DNA from: an uncultured bacterium
Lineage (GTDB): Bacteria; Bacillota; Clostridia; Lachnospirales; Lachnospiraceae
Reading direction: 5' to 3'
Length of the DNA: 64,000 nucleotides
Assembly (NCBI GenBank): GCA_948467735.1
Contig: CAOKFN010000001.1
Location: forward strand, 124,001 to 188,000
Both the position numbers and the translations under genes were made by a program. Within the stretch, counting starts at the first letter, position 1. Every line of letters starts with the position of its first letter. A model generated the notes under the pieces. It was not told the origin of the DNA, ran no database searches, and saw only the letters and a list, made by a program, of their open reading frames with translations. Positions 19,308 to 28,074 of this stretch are shown here, in pieces.

Positions 19308-20471
19308 TCAGCTTACCATCCAATCTTCTCTTTTTGCTTTCTCGTCTGAAATACTCCAATCAAACCATTTTCTCTCTGTGCAGTATTTACAAAATTCATT
19401 GGGTCGGGATAGCTTTTTTAATATTTCCCATCCATTTTCTGTTCCGTCCATTACATGAAATGAATTTCTATATACATCCTCCTCAGAAATATCTAAACCA
19501 AAAAACTCTCTGTTTTCGTATAATAAAATGATTGCAGGGCAGCCATATAAACGTTCTTTTCGGAGAAAATAGCATGTTTTGCTTTCGCATTCCTGATACA
19601 CCTTCCGAATATCTTCCGTATCGGCGCCATTGGACTTAAGCCCCGCAAAAAATTCAGTAATGTTTGTGCCAATTTCAATTTCTACATTATTTTGCCATGC
19701 GAACTCTAATATATTTTCTACCATCCTTCTTGTAGGCGGATATTGCGATATGCTTATCACAGCTCCACACCTTCTAATCGCTTCTATCATGTGTTCCTCC
19801 GTCCTTGGTAATAACAAGCCGTTTGAAACAACTCGGATATCCGTATAAGGAAACGCCTTCCTAACCTCATAAATGAATAAATCTAAGTCCGGATTGACAA
19901 AGGGTTCTCCTCCCATGAGCCGAAACATTCTGATATTCGCAAACTTTTTTGAAAGCCCTGTTATAGCATCTCTAAATTCTCCGATATCAGGAAATTTCTT
20001 TTCTGTTACAAGATTGGAAAAATGTCCACAACGCTTACATTTTAAATTGCAAAAATCCGAGACATGATATTCCACATAGGGCAGACTTGGTTTGCAGTAT
20101 TTAAAATGCTTAATATACGCCATCAATTCTCCTTCTTTATTTATTATGGGCAGTTCTCCGTCTAACACAGTATTTGGTATCATATAGATTTCAGTATATC
20201 CGTAGTTCAGCAGGGAGACCGCCATTTCCTGCGCGGTAAATAAATCGGCAGAAGCTATTAATACCCCCCCCATTTCCCTAAAGCTCGTCAAAAAATCTTT
20301 TACATTTACAATAGGAATTCCACATTTCCGCCCGCCTGAATATATCGGATTATTATCAATAAATAAGGCACATTCAACTTTTGCATTTTCACATTCCTGA
20401 ATTTGTCTCGCTATGTACTCCCCAAATCGGCCTGCGCCGTATATCGCAATTTTCAATTTACTTGCCCTCAT
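19308..20471 (-). CDS. Radical SAM protein with N-terminal Rossmann-like domain, 387 aa
   Basis: Residues 3-110 are the shared Rossmann-like module (LKIAIYGAGRFGEYIARQIQ, ALFIDNNPIYSGGRKCGIP). A radical SAM domain follows with the cluster motif EYHVSDFCNLKCKRCGHFSN (CxxxCxxC), then RLMGGEPFVNPDLDLFIY (GGEP) and IRVVSNGLLLP. C-terminal cysteines CESKTC, GCPA and EFCKYC could ligate an auxiliary iron-sulfur cluster, SPASM/twitch style. ATG at 20471 overlaps the upstream stop as ATGA; an in-frame TTG at 20486 is the alternative. Such enzymes in glycan loci may carry out sugar or peptide radical chemistry. This domain order is unusual, and the substrate is unknown. Confidence 0.8.
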   Translation of the reverse strand: MRASKLKIAIYGAGRFGEYIARQIQECENAKVECALFIDNNPIYSGGRKCGIPIVNVKDFLTSFREMGGVLIASADLFTAQEMAVSLLNYGYTEIYMIPNTVLDGELPIINKEGELMAYIKHFKYCKPSLPYVEYHVSDFCNLKCKRCGHFSNLVTEKKFPDIGEFRDAITGLSKKFANIRMFRLMGGEPFVNPDLDLFIYEVRKAFPYTDIRVVSNGLLLPRTEEHMIEAIRRCGAVISISQYPPTRRMVENILEFAWQNNVEIEIGTNITEFFAGLKSNGADTEDIRKVYQECESKTCYFLRKERLYGCPAIILLYENREFFGLDISEEDVYRNSFHVMDGTENGWEILKKLSRPNEFCKYCTERKWFDWSISDEKAKREDWMVS

Positions 20472-21661
20472 TTCATCATATTCCAAATCAGCTGACCATT
20501 TTTATTGATGTATTGATTCTCTTTTTTACTGCTTCTCTCCGCTATCACTATGTCCATAAAGAATCTTAAATCTATTCTCTGCTGTTCCATAAATATTTCA
20601 GCATAACGATGATTCAAATATCTGTCTATTTCTTCTGCTCTGGATCTCGTATCATCACATATAATCACCCCATCGGATAATGTGCTGTTTTCATTCAGCC
20701 GCAGCAACATATTTCCTTTGCAGGGAAATAGCAGAATTTGGTTATTGTCTCTATAATATCCGTTAAATATACAATCAACTCCGGTATCTATGTAATGTAT
20801 TTTCCAACCAGACGGATACGGAATAACACCCTCCTCCGTTTCGTTTAACACTTTAATTTCCATTTCATTCGCTGGAATTAACAATAAATGCTTTTGTATT
20901 ACTAAAACATGCCTATATGGGCATTCTATTTCTCCGCCATAATTATATATGACCTCCCTACGCTTACTGTTAAGATGATATCTCCAGACATTGCCGACCC
21001 ATGTCAATACTAACAGTTCCTCCCTGCCATACTCCACAATATCCACTATCTTTTTTTCACCTTCCGGAAACGGAATCATTTCACATTCATAGCTGTGCAG
21101 GTTATATTTCACCATAAAACTGCCTGCTAAACTGGCTAAATATGTGATATTCTCTCTTTGACAGCTCTGACTGAACTTATCTTTTATATTCCCTGTCGCA
21201 AGCCTGCTAAAATCCGCCAGCCAATTTCTGTCACACCGAAACTCTTCTTTTTCTAAATCAAAAATACATATGTCGCTCCCTACATGTGGAAACATAATTA
21301 TTTTTCCATCATATAGATTTGCCGCTCTAAACTTTGCAATCTCCATGACGAGACTTTCCGGCAGTTTCCAATACTTTGTATGTAAGCTCTCTATATCAAG
21401 CCTGACTAAATAATTAGAAAACCAAGGAATAAAATATACGAACTTTTGATATGCAATTACCTGATAATAAAGCTTATCCGCCCATACATCCGCATGATCA
21501 AATAAACCTAAAAATTCTACAGCTCCGGTTTCAGCATTTAATCTGTAATAACCATTCCATTCCAAAGCGCTTGTCCAAAAAAAACCGTTAATATATGCAG
21601 CGCCAAGAAAATGCAGGGGCATTTCACTTTTATTCGTATTTTTTTCTCCTATAAACCTCAT
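20468..21661 (-). CDS. Uncharacterised beta-propeller-like protein, 397 aa
   Basis: I do not recognise a named family. The protein is rich in aromatic residues and short beta strands with recurring hydrophobic blades: AAYINGFFWTSALEWNGYYR, KFVYFIPWFSNYLVRLDIE, DGKIIMFPHVGSDICIFDLE, NITYLASLAGSFMVKYNLH, NQILLFPCKGNMLLRLNE. This repeated pattern of a strand, a name-and-read-out turn and another strand suggests a six- or seven-blade propeller. There is no signal peptide. ATG at 21661 follows AAAAGGGAATA; 21685 is an alternative. The gene ends with an ATGA overlap to the radical SAM gene, so the two are coupled and may act together, as a scaffold or substrate-binding partner. Confidence 0.6.
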   Translation of the reverse strand: MRFIGEKNTNKSEMPLHFLGAAYINGFFWTSALEWNGYYRLNAETGAVEFLGLFDHADVWADKLYYQVIAYQKFVYFIPWFSNYLVRLDIESLHTKYWKLPESLVMEIAKFRAANLYDGKIIMFPHVGSDICIFDLEKEEFRCDRNWLADFSRLATGNIKDKFSQSCQRENITYLASLAGSFMVKYNLHSYECEMIPFPEGEKKIVDIVEYGREELLVLTWVGNVWRYHLNSKRREVIYNYGGEIECPYRHVLVIQKHLLLIPANEMEIKVLNETEEGVIPYPSGWKIHYIDTGVDCIFNGYYRDNNQILLFPCKGNMLLRLNENSTLSDGVIICDDTRSRAEEIDRYLNHRYAEIFMEQQRIDLRFFMDIVIAERSSKKENQYINKNGQLIWNMMK

Positions 21662-21719
21662 ATTATATTCCCTTTTGTCATGCATTACTCTGTCTCAAGC
21701 TTTCACACTGACTTTTATT

Positions 21720-22385
21720 TTACCTATGCAGATTCTTTGACGCATCTGACAAGCATCCATAATAATACCGGTTAAACCCTGCATCTTCCATTAACCTTCC
21801 AACCTTATCTATATCATACGAAACCCTGCACAGCCGAAAATCATTACCATCATAAAACGCAAAAGCCGCTCTGTTATCGCCATCCCTCGGCTGCCCCACC
21901 GAGCCCGGATTACAGTATATTTTATTTTTATACCCCGCAACCCTTTGAATATGTGTATGACCGGAGACAAATACGTTACCGTCTATTCCATTAAAATATT
22001 CTTCTGTCGGCTCTAAATACTCGTCAATAGGATTTTTCCATCCACCATGCACCATAACCACTTCCTGTATTCTTCGCATCACAGGGAACGAAAACATCCA
22101 TTCCCTGTTTTCGTTTGTTATAATTTTTCTTTGATATGCCAGACAATCCCTTACGCTTTGGGATCTTTCGCACTCTGTACCCGACGCCATATACCAGTCA
22201 TGATTTCCCATGACACATTTCACATTTCTTTTTCTCAACTCATCACAACATTCATTAATCTGTGAATAGTACCCTGCTATATCTCCCAGACACACGATTT
22301 CAGAGACGCCGCAGGAATCAATCTTATTCAGTACTTCCTTCAATGCCTCAAAATTTCCGTGAATATCAGATATTATTGCCATCAT
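21720..22385 (-). CDS. YfcE/calcineurin-like metallophosphoesterase, 221 aa
   Basis: Small calcineurin-like phosphoesterase with all dimetal-site motifs: AIISDIHGNFEALKEVL (DxH), IVCLGDIAGYYSQ (GD), KCVMGNHDWYMAS (GNHD), VVMVHGGWKNP (H-G) and VFVSGHTHIQ (GHTH). Length fits the YfcE/MJ0936-like group that hydrolyses phosphomonoesters or phosphodiesters. It overlaps the end of the ATP-grasp gene by 20 bp, which points to coupled translation. In this locus it might remove a phosphate from a glycan precursor; that is inference. The start uses one of two adjacent ATGs. Confidence 0.85.
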   Translation of the reverse strand: MMAIISDIHGNFEALKEVLNKIDSCGVSEIVCLGDIAGYYSQINECCDELRKRNVKCVMGNHDWYMASGTECERSQSVRDCLAYQRKIITNENREWMFSFPVMRRIQEVVMVHGGWKNPIDEYLEPTEEYFNGIDGNVFVSGHTHIQRVAGYKNKIYCNPGSVGQPRDGDNRAAFAFYDGNDFRLCRVSYDIDKVGRLMEDAGFNRYYYGCLSDASKNLHR

Positions 22386-23322
22386 AAAAAATATAATCCT
22401 CTATATAACGAATCGCCCTGCCCCTTTTTATCACAGGCTGCTCTATTTTTCTGCCCTCCAAAAAATAATCTGCCGCCATTTTACTTTCATTATATCCAAA
22501 CGAACCTTTTATTGATGTAGATGATGATATTCTAGGATTAATTTCTAAAAGCTTCCAGCTTCCATTGTCCTGCCGGAACTGAAAATTTGTCGGTCCCACC
22601 GGATGGAAAATATGAGCCAGTTCCAAAACAATCGATTTAATATCTGCTTCATCTACAATCTCTGCCTGTTCGGTATATCCATTTGGCGACAATTTGCGCC
22701 GCATCATTATAAGCGCTTTCATTTCACTATGTACATCAAAAAAAGCTGATGCCGTATATTCGGCGGAGTCCGTGCCTATATATTCCTGCATCATAAGGAC
22801 TTTCCCTATTTGTTCCTGATACTTTTCAAAAACTTCTTTAGAATCCACCTTTACAACGCCTTTCGCCCCAAAACCACGCCTCGGTTTTAGAATAAAGGGA
22901 ATTTTAAACCTGCCGTAATCAGCTTTTATATAGGATTCAATACAATAATCCTTATCATATTTTTTTAATTCCTTATAAAACAACCACTTATCCAGACACA
23001 ATTCAATTAACTCTTTTGTATTCAACAAAACAAACGTGCCGGTATCTTCCAGCGCCTTTCGATGCCGGTTCCAAAATGCCATGTCGGCTTCTATGCCCGG
23101 AATAATCATATCCACATTATATTTTTCTATTAACTCTATTAAAACTGATAAATATTCATCATTTTCTGTTGCAGGAACCATTTCAACGATATCCGCAAAG
23201 CACTCGGCCGGCGAATCAGAATAAATCGTTGTCCCAATCAATCTATATCCCTGTGTTCTAAGACATTTTAAGATTCCATATCCAACAATGCCGGAAGCTC
23301 CCGAAACCAATATTGTTATCAT
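22366..23322 (-). CDS. ATP-grasp carboxylate-amine ligase-like protein, 318 aa
   Basis: N-terminal pre-ATP-grasp Rossmann domain (ILVSGASGIVGYGILKCLR), then the ATP-grasp core: FILKPRRGFGAKGVVKVDSK (ATP loop), VLMMQEYIGTDSAEYTASAF, and the metal-binding end QFRQDNGSWKLLEINPRISS (E-x-N-x-R). This layout is close to CarB-like ATP-grasp proteins in polysaccharide loci, which join a carboxylate to an amine via an acyl phosphate. The substrate may be a sugar acid or amino sugar of the glycan. AGGAG lies about 13 nt before the ATG. It lies 37 bp after the epimerase gene in transcription order. Confidence 0.8.
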   Translation of the reverse strand: MITILVSGASGIVGYGILKCLRTQGYRLIGTTIYSDSPAECFADIVEMVPATENDEYLSVLIELIEKYNVDMIIPGIEADMAFWNRHRKALEDTGTFVLLNTKELIELCLDKWLFYKELKKYDKDYCIESYIKADYGRFKIPFILKPRRGFGAKGVVKVDSKEVFEKYQEQIGKVLMMQEYIGTDSAEYTASAFFDVHSEMKALIMMRRKLSPNGYTEQAEIVDEADIKSIVLELAHIFHPVGPTNFQFRQDNGSWKLLEINPRISSSTSIKGSFGYNESKMAADYFLEGRKIEQPVIKRGRAIRYIEDYIFYDGNNI

Positions 23323-23359
23323 TTATTACTAAGTCTCCTGTAACAGTATAAGAATATTT

Positions 23360-24190
23360 TTAACAGCAATCCTTTATTTTCCTCATTGCTTCTTCAAATC
23401 CGATGAATCTTATGCCCTGCTTTGCATAAAAATCATCTTTTGTATAAAACGGATTATCAGGAACATCTGCCTTATCTGGCAAAAAATACACCTTTGAATC
23501 ACTATGAAAGGCTTTAACAATAATATCTGCCACCTCTTTTAAGGAATAATTTCGTTTATCTATTGCATCAATATCTTCCTCCAGACAATGTTCGGCTGCA
23601 TATACCAAAATTTCATATAAGTTATCCGCATAAATATAGTTTCTCAGTGCATCATGACTGCCATATATTTTAATGGGATCATTTTTGATTGCGCATTTTA
23701 TCATATGGTATATCAGCGGCTGCGCCTTGGAAAATCGCCAATCATTCCCAAAAATCTGGCTTGGTCTAACGATGCATAAAGCAATCCCATTCTCTTTACA
23801 ATATAGTCTTGCCGTTTCCTCTGCCTGCTTTTTAGAAAGGGAATAGAAATTATAATATGCAGAATTTCTGCCCAAAACTGCACTCATTGACGATATTAAA
23901 ATAACCTGCTTTACATCATTTTTTTTCGCTGCGATACAAACCTTTAGCGTTCCCAACACATTTGTTCCAATCATTTCTAATATATCAGAATCATCCTGCG
24001 CATGCAGCATTCCGGCAAAATGAATCATAGAATCCGCTTTATCCGGCAGTACCAAATTGTCATTTTTTAAAAAATCAAAAATGATATCACTATTTCTTCT
24101 ACCCACAGTAATAATTTCCATTTTATTTTCTACATATTTTATAAAGTTTGACCCGACAGCAGATGTGGGGGCCGTAACGATTAATCTCAA
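23360..24190 (-). CDS. NAD(P)-dependent sugar epimerase/dehydratase (extended SDR), 276 aa
   Basis: Extended short-chain dehydrogenase fold. It has an N-terminal cofactor loop in RLIVTAPTSAVGSNFIKYVE (a modified GxxGxxG), DSMIHFAGMLHAQDDSDI, QVILISSMSAVLG, the catalytic YxxxK in YNFYSLSKKQAEETARLYCK, and VRPSQIFGNDWRF. It likely epimerises or reduces a nucleotide-linked sugar. Initiation is at TTG (24190), directly after a strong TTCAGGAGGATAGATA ribosome binding site; there is no suitable ATG. At 276 residues it is slightly shorter than UDP-glucose 4-epimerases. The cofactor loop ALA/SER pattern departs from the canonical glycine triad, which may affect cofactor preference. Confidence 0.8.
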   Translation of the reverse strand: MRLIVTAPTSAVGSNFIKYVENKMEIITVGRRNSDIIFDFLKNDNLVLPDKADSMIHFAGMLHAQDDSDILEMIGTNVLGTLKVCIAAKKNDVKQVILISSMSAVLGRNSAYYNFYSLSKKQAEETARLYCKENGIALCIVRPSQIFGNDWRFSKAQPLIYHMIKCAIKNDPIKIYGSHDALRNYIYADNLYEILVYAAEHCLEEDIDAIDKRNYSLKEVADIIVKAFHSDSKVYFLPDKADVPDNPFYTKDDFYAKQGIRFIGFEEAMRKIKDCC

Positions 24191-24222
24191 TATCTATCCT
24201 CCTGAATAAAACTTCTCAAACT

Positions 24223-24344
24223 TTAAAAATCCATAAATCTAAACATAAGGCTTTCCGCATTAAAATACTCAGCAATTCTTTCGCTTTCTGCTGTTCCATC
24301 TCTTCTGCCACGGAATCATTTTGCATAATCTGCTCATTTGTCAT
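24223..24344 (-). pseudogene. Short ORF or decayed gene tail between WbqC-like and epimerase genes
   Basis: A 42-codon frame starts as an ATGA overlap with the WbqC-like stop (ATG at 24344) and reads MTNEQIMQNDSV through to LDLWIFKV. A second frame in the same stretch is open after a TGA and reads GRRDGTAESERIAEYF then NAESLMFRFMDF. The second frame looks like an authentic protein C-terminus, resembling the DGxAxERI tail of UDP-GlcNAc 2-epimerase-type enzymes. This suggests a gene remnant rather than a functional peptide. Neither reading is firm. Confidence 0.3.
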
Positions 24345-25048
24345 TGATTTTCAATGATTATATACCTGTCTAAATATTTCCTTATCTCTTCTACTGAATT
24401 AAACATCATAACATCGACAATGGATAAATTAGCTTGAAATTCATTATCAAACTGTTTATAGACAATATTCTCCGTCTGTAAAAATCTTAAATCGACGCCT
24501 CTGCTTTTAAATACATCAAACGAATATAAATGCTGTCCGCCAATCGAATTATAGTACTCATCTGCACCCAGTATCTCGCAGATATCCAATATTTTTTCCT
24601 GTCCCTTCAAATCCTCTGTTTTGTTTAAGGATGATGAAATAACAAACTCTGTTTTTATGCCGAGACAGTCGCATATTATATAAAAAGAATTTTCAATAAA
24701 CGCCGCCAAATTACTGCTTCTGCAAGTTAGAATCTTCTCAATTACCGTACATGCCATATTAAAATACGGCGCCTTTTTATATGCGAATTCAATCATCTTC
24801 ATTCGTTTATTTACCAGCTTGGAATCCTGTATGATTGAAATCTCATTTATTTTTTTATTTTGACTCGCCTCGGATATCCATACATTAATATAGTGTGGTT
24901 TTCCGTTAACTAATATTCTGTTGCGATTGATCCATCCTCTGTTTATAAAGTTTACATCATCATACACCACATATTTATCTACAATATTCATCAGCTGCCA
25001 GTACCCTATATACGGCAGAAAATATGGCTGCATAATTCCCGCTTTCAC
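24341..25048 (-). CDS. WbqC-like family protein, 235 aa
   Basis: Matches the WbqC-like family (PF08889): GIMQPYFLPYIGYWQLMNIV, KYVVYDDVNFINRGWINRNR, ILVNGKPHYINVWI, and a C-terminal IGGQHLYSFDVFKSRGVDLR. Members sit in O-antigen and glycan loci beside aminotransferases and are thought to act on amino sugars or to form amide-type modifications; the biochemistry is poorly defined. GTG at 25048 gives the usual short N-terminus (MKAGIMQPYF); TTG at 25054 and ATG at 25033 are alternatives. The stop overlaps a short downstream frame. With the DegT aminotransferase at 27-28 kb it probably makes or modifies an amino sugar. Confidence 0.82.
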   Translation of the reverse strand: MKAGIMQPYFLPYIGYWQLMNIVDKYVVYDDVNFINRGWINRNRILVNGKPHYINVWISEASQNKKINEISIIQDSKLVNKRMKMIEFAYKKAPYFNMACTVIEKILTCRSSNLAAFIENSFYIICDCLGIKTEFVISSSLNKTEDLKGQEKILDICEILGADEYYNSIGGQHLYSFDVFKSRGVDLRFLQTENIVYKQFDNEFQANLSIVDVMMFNSVEEIRKYLDRYIIIENQ

Positions 25049-25141
25049 GCACAATCTTTCCTTTCACGCAGGCAGATACACCTGCGAAAAATGTATCTGC
25101 CCGCCAGTATTTATTTTACAAATCTCCTACGCACAAATCGC

Positions 25142-26248
25142 TTACGGATTCTCTGCCGGAATGTTGATAGCAAACTTCACTTCCGAATTATCTGTCAAAA
25201 TAAGAGTTCCTTCTGCGTTTGTCACTCCGCGCAAGGTTGCAAGCCATACTTCTCCAAGCTGACAAGTGACAGAGCCTCCGGTGGTTTTATCATAATTTTC
25301 TTCATTCCACTCGGCGGGTGCGCTGTCTATATTATACGGCCCTCCGTTACTGTTTTTAATCCACATTTCCTTATAGTTCTTATCAGCAGTCAGGCCTTCT
25401 ATGGAAATCAGTCCTGTCGCCGACACGCTGACCACGGGGCCTAATTTCACCATCGCGCCCGTCCCCGTAATGACGGTTACATCAGAAGAAGCAACTTCAT
25501 TGCTATAAACAGCGGTGATCTTGATACCGCTTGTCAATTTAGTCCAATCTGCGTTCGCATTCATTTCACCGCCGAAGGTAAACGCAGTGGCTCCTTTGCC
25601 GTTTGCTTCCAGCTGTTTTAACGTATACTTATCTGCCACATTGTTGTCGGTCGTAGTACCCAGTTCCACTCCTCCGGTGCTTGCAGGCTCATACTCGGCC
25701 TTCAAAAGCTTAAAGCCTACACGGTTGACGCCATCCTTTATTGTCACAGCAGCACTTGTGGCTCCAGTCATTTTTACACTGTTCAAATCAGCAGGCGCAG
25801 TATCCTTTGAAATCGCGTTAGAGCCTACCGTTACCGTCGTGGTATCCGCAGGAACAACTGTCAAATGGATCTTATACTCTCCGTCTTCCGCATCCGTAAT
25901 TTCCTGTGCGGAATCAACAAATGTGACTTTATTGTCGCCTGTATTCTCGTCTGCAACCGTAAGCTTAACTGTTATCACCTGATCCTTATTGCCTTTGTTG
26001 ATCATGCCGTAACTTTTTGACAGGATCTGAGCCGTAGACGTATCCGCGGCATCGCTGCCTACCTTTACCGTCAATCCTTCCGGATTGAATGCTATTGCAT
26101 AGGTTGTAGGCACCACTACATCCAGAACTTCAAAGGAATAAATAGGCGCGCTCGAGTCTACTGTAGGATCTGCCGCCAGTACCGACAGAGGCGTACTCAT
26201 AACCATAGCAGCGGACAATACCGCCGTAACAACTTTTTTCATTTTCAT
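25142..26248 (-). CDS. Secreted protein of unknown family, 368 aa
   Basis: A clear Sec signal peptide (MKMKKVVTAVLSAAMVMSTP, ending SVLAADP with an AxA-type cut) precedes a beta-rich, Thr/Ser/Asp-rich exported domain. Recurrent short strands such as VITVKLTVADENTGDNK, YKIHLTVVPADTTTVT and GVNRVGFKLLKAEYEP suggest Ig-like or pilin-like beta sandwiches. There is no LPxTG, transmembrane tail or WxL motif, so attachment, if any, is noncovalent. AAGGAGGAAATGAAAA precedes the ATG. It lies 50 bp after a membrane-anchored protein gene, so the two probably form a secreted pair at the head of the glycan operon. I could not assign a function. Confidence 0.72.
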   Translation of the reverse strand: MKMKKVVTAVLSAAMVMSTPLSVLAADPTVDSSAPIYSFEVLDVVVPTTYAIAFNPEGLTVKVGSDAADTSTAQILSKSYGMINKGNKDQVITVKLTVADENTGDNKVTFVDSAQEITDAEDGEYKIHLTVVPADTTTVTVGSNAISKDTAPADLNSVKMTGATSAAVTIKDGVNRVGFKLLKAEYEPASTGGVELGTTTDNNVADKYTLKQLEANGKGATAFTFGGEMNANADWTKLTSGIKITAVYSNEVASSDVTVITGTGAMVKLGPVVSVSATGLISIEGLTADKNYKEMWIKNSNGGPYNIDSAPAEWNEENYDKTTGGSVTCQLGEVWLATLRGVTNAEGTLILTDNSEVKFAINIPAENP

Positions 26249-26298
26249 TTTTCATTTCCTCCTTCACACAGCAGTACATTTTCTATGTACCGTCTGAT

Positions 26299-26844
26299 TT
26301 AATGGTTGATAGTAATCGTAATGTTGAACCCTACCGTACTCACCTCCTCATAATTTTCATCCACCAAGGTATACATCACCACCGCGTCGTATTCACCCTT
26401 CGCAAGCTTCTTTTCAAGTTTGATGTCTTTTATCTCCTCTCCCAGCCGAATGATAGGCGATGAATACAGCAGCTCGTTCGATAATCTGTCATACACATCA
26501 AAATAAATATCATGCAGATTGCTCGCCACGTTAGCCACATAGGCAGTGGCGGAAGCGGATTCTCCGTCCTTAAAAACCCATGAGGTGGTCATCCGACACT
26601 CAAACATTCCCTCCGCCACTTTCTCGCTGACGTCATCCATGATGGCTTCATTGTTTGACGGACTTACAAAACCTCGGTCCATCACCATGTTTCTGTCTGC
26701 CCCTGCCTGACTCTCCTGCTCGGCATGATTTCCCTGCTTTAAAAGCAGCATAATACATGCCGCCAATGCCGCAGCCATCAGAATAAATACGACGATAATG
26801 ATGTTTCTGCGCAGTTTATCTGCTTTTTCCCCTTGGTTTTCCAT
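26299..26844 (-). CDS. Single-pass membrane-anchored extracytoplasmic protein, 181 aa
   Basis: An N-terminal cytoplasmic tail with KADKLRRN, then one transmembrane helix (NIIIVVFILMAAALAACIML, about residues 14-34), followed by an outside domain of about 140 residues. The outer domain has WVFKDGESASATAYVANVAS, DIYFDVYDRLSNELLYSS and a terminal beta strand VGFNITITINH; it looks like a single beta-sandwich. It is upstream of and co-oriented with the secreted 368-aa protein. Pairing of an anchored beta-sandwich protein with a secreted one recalls pilus or surface-layer accessory genes, but no family is recognised. A good GGAGG site precedes the ATG. Confidence 0.68.
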   Translation of the reverse strand: MENQGEKADKLRRNIIIVVFILMAAALAACIMLLLKQGNHAEQESQAGADRNMVMDRGFVSPSNNEAIMDDVSEKVAEGMFECRMTTSWVFKDGESASATAYVANVASNLHDIYFDVYDRLSNELLYSSPIIRLGEEIKDIKLEKKLAKGEYDAVVMYTLVDENYEEVSTVGFNITITINH

Positions 26845-26949
26845 ATCATAATTCCTCCTTGTATATGAATGACCTTAATCAATCATATCTATCTTGCAGT
26901 ACCTGTATTATCCGTCTTCACAAATCTGCCGCTATAAATATTTTCTGCC

Positions 26950-28074
26950 CTATTCGTTAAAACCGTCTGCCCGGCTTCTGATTATCCCCGCTATCCTCCC
27001 TGCGTCTTCCGGACTCAAACCTTCATACAAGGGCAGAGCCAGCACTTCCGCCGCCAATTTCCGCCCACGGCTCAAGTCATCACGGCAGTATCTGCCCTTA
27101 AAACATGCTTGATCAGCCGTCAGCGGGTAGAAGTATTTCCTCGAATGAATTCCATTCTTTTTTAACAGCTCATATAATTTATCCCGGTTCAAGGGAAAGT
27201 CCTCTTCCACCAAAATCGGAAAATATCCATAATTTCTCTCCAAGCCCTCTGCTTCTCTTATAAGAATCCCGATTCCCTTGACATCCTGAAGCATCCTTTT
27301 ATATTCCTCATGCAGTTTTCTGCGTTTGGCAATGTTTTCTTTTATATGTTTTAAATTACAAAGCCCCATGATCGCGCACAGCTCGTTCATTTTTGCATTC
27401 GTTCCCACTTCGACCACCAGCTCCTCGCCGCGGATTCCAAAGTTTTTCAGGTTATATAATCTCTCATAAAGCTCCGGTGATTTGAATGTGACCGCCCCGC
27501 CCTCTGCTGTGTTGAACACCTTTGTGGCGTGGAAGCTGAATATAGAGGCGTCCCCGTAATTCCCGATGCCCCTTCCCCCATATGTAACGCCGAAGGCATG
27601 GGCCGCGTCATAAATCACTTTTAATCCATATTTGTCCGCTGTTTTCTGTATTTCTTCCACACTACAGATGTTTCCATACACATGAACCGGAAGAATTGCG
27701 ACTGTTTTAGAAGTAATCAGCTTTTCTATTCCAGTCTCGTCCATTGTCCCGTCCTCCGGCTTCACATCGCAGAACACAGGCACCAGCCCGTTTCGGATGA
27801 TGGCATGAGTTGTGGATATAAATGTAAACGGGGTGGTAATTACTTCCCCGCCCTTAGGAAAATCCAGCGCCTGAATAGCAAGCTCCAGCGCCATATGCCC
27901 GTTCACCATCAGCGACAATCTTTCCACGTCCAAATATATTCTCAACGCTTCTTCCAGCTCTTGATGATATGAGCCCATATTAGTCAGCTGCCGACTGTCC
28001 CAAAGCGGCCTGACCGCCTCTATGTATTCCTCATAAGAGGGCATTGAGGGGCGTGATACATATATCGTTTCCAT
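26950..28074 (-). CDS. DegT/DnrJ/EryC1/StrS-family PLP aminotransferase, 374 aa
   Basis: Sugar aminotransferase of the DegT family. N-terminus METIYVSRPSMPSYEEYIEA, LMVNGHMALELAIQALDFPK, EVITTPFTFISTTHAIIRNG, VYGNICSVEEIQ, IYDAAHAFGVTYGGRGIGNY, and the PLP lysine in ASIFSFHATKVFNTAEGGAV. Late motif MGLCNLKHIKENIAKRRKL. These enzymes convert keto-sugar nucleotides to 4-amino or 3-amino sugars. ATG at 28074 gives the family-typical N-terminus and has GGGGAGG 12 nt upstream; a longer frame from 28146 adds 24 residues not typical of the family. It probably supplies the amino sugar used with the WbqC-like and ATP-grasp proteins. Confidence 0.88.
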   Translation of the reverse strand: METIYVSRPSMPSYEEYIEAVRPLWDSRQLTNMGSYHQELEEALRIYLDVERLSLMVNGHMALELAIQALDFPKGGEVITTPFTFISTTHAIIRNGLVPVFCDVKPEDGTMDETGIEKLITSKTVAILPVHVYGNICSVEEIQKTADKYGLKVIYDAAHAFGVTYGGRGIGNYGDASIFSFHATKVFNTAEGGAVTFKSPELYERLYNLKNFGIRGEELVVEVGTNAKMNELCAIMGLCNLKHIKENIAKRRKLHEEYKRMLQDVKGIGILIREAEGLERNYGYFPILVEEDFPLNRDKLYELLKKNGIHSRKYFYPLTADQACFKGRYCRDDLSRGRKLAAEVLALPLYEGLSPEDAGRIAGIIRSRADGFNE

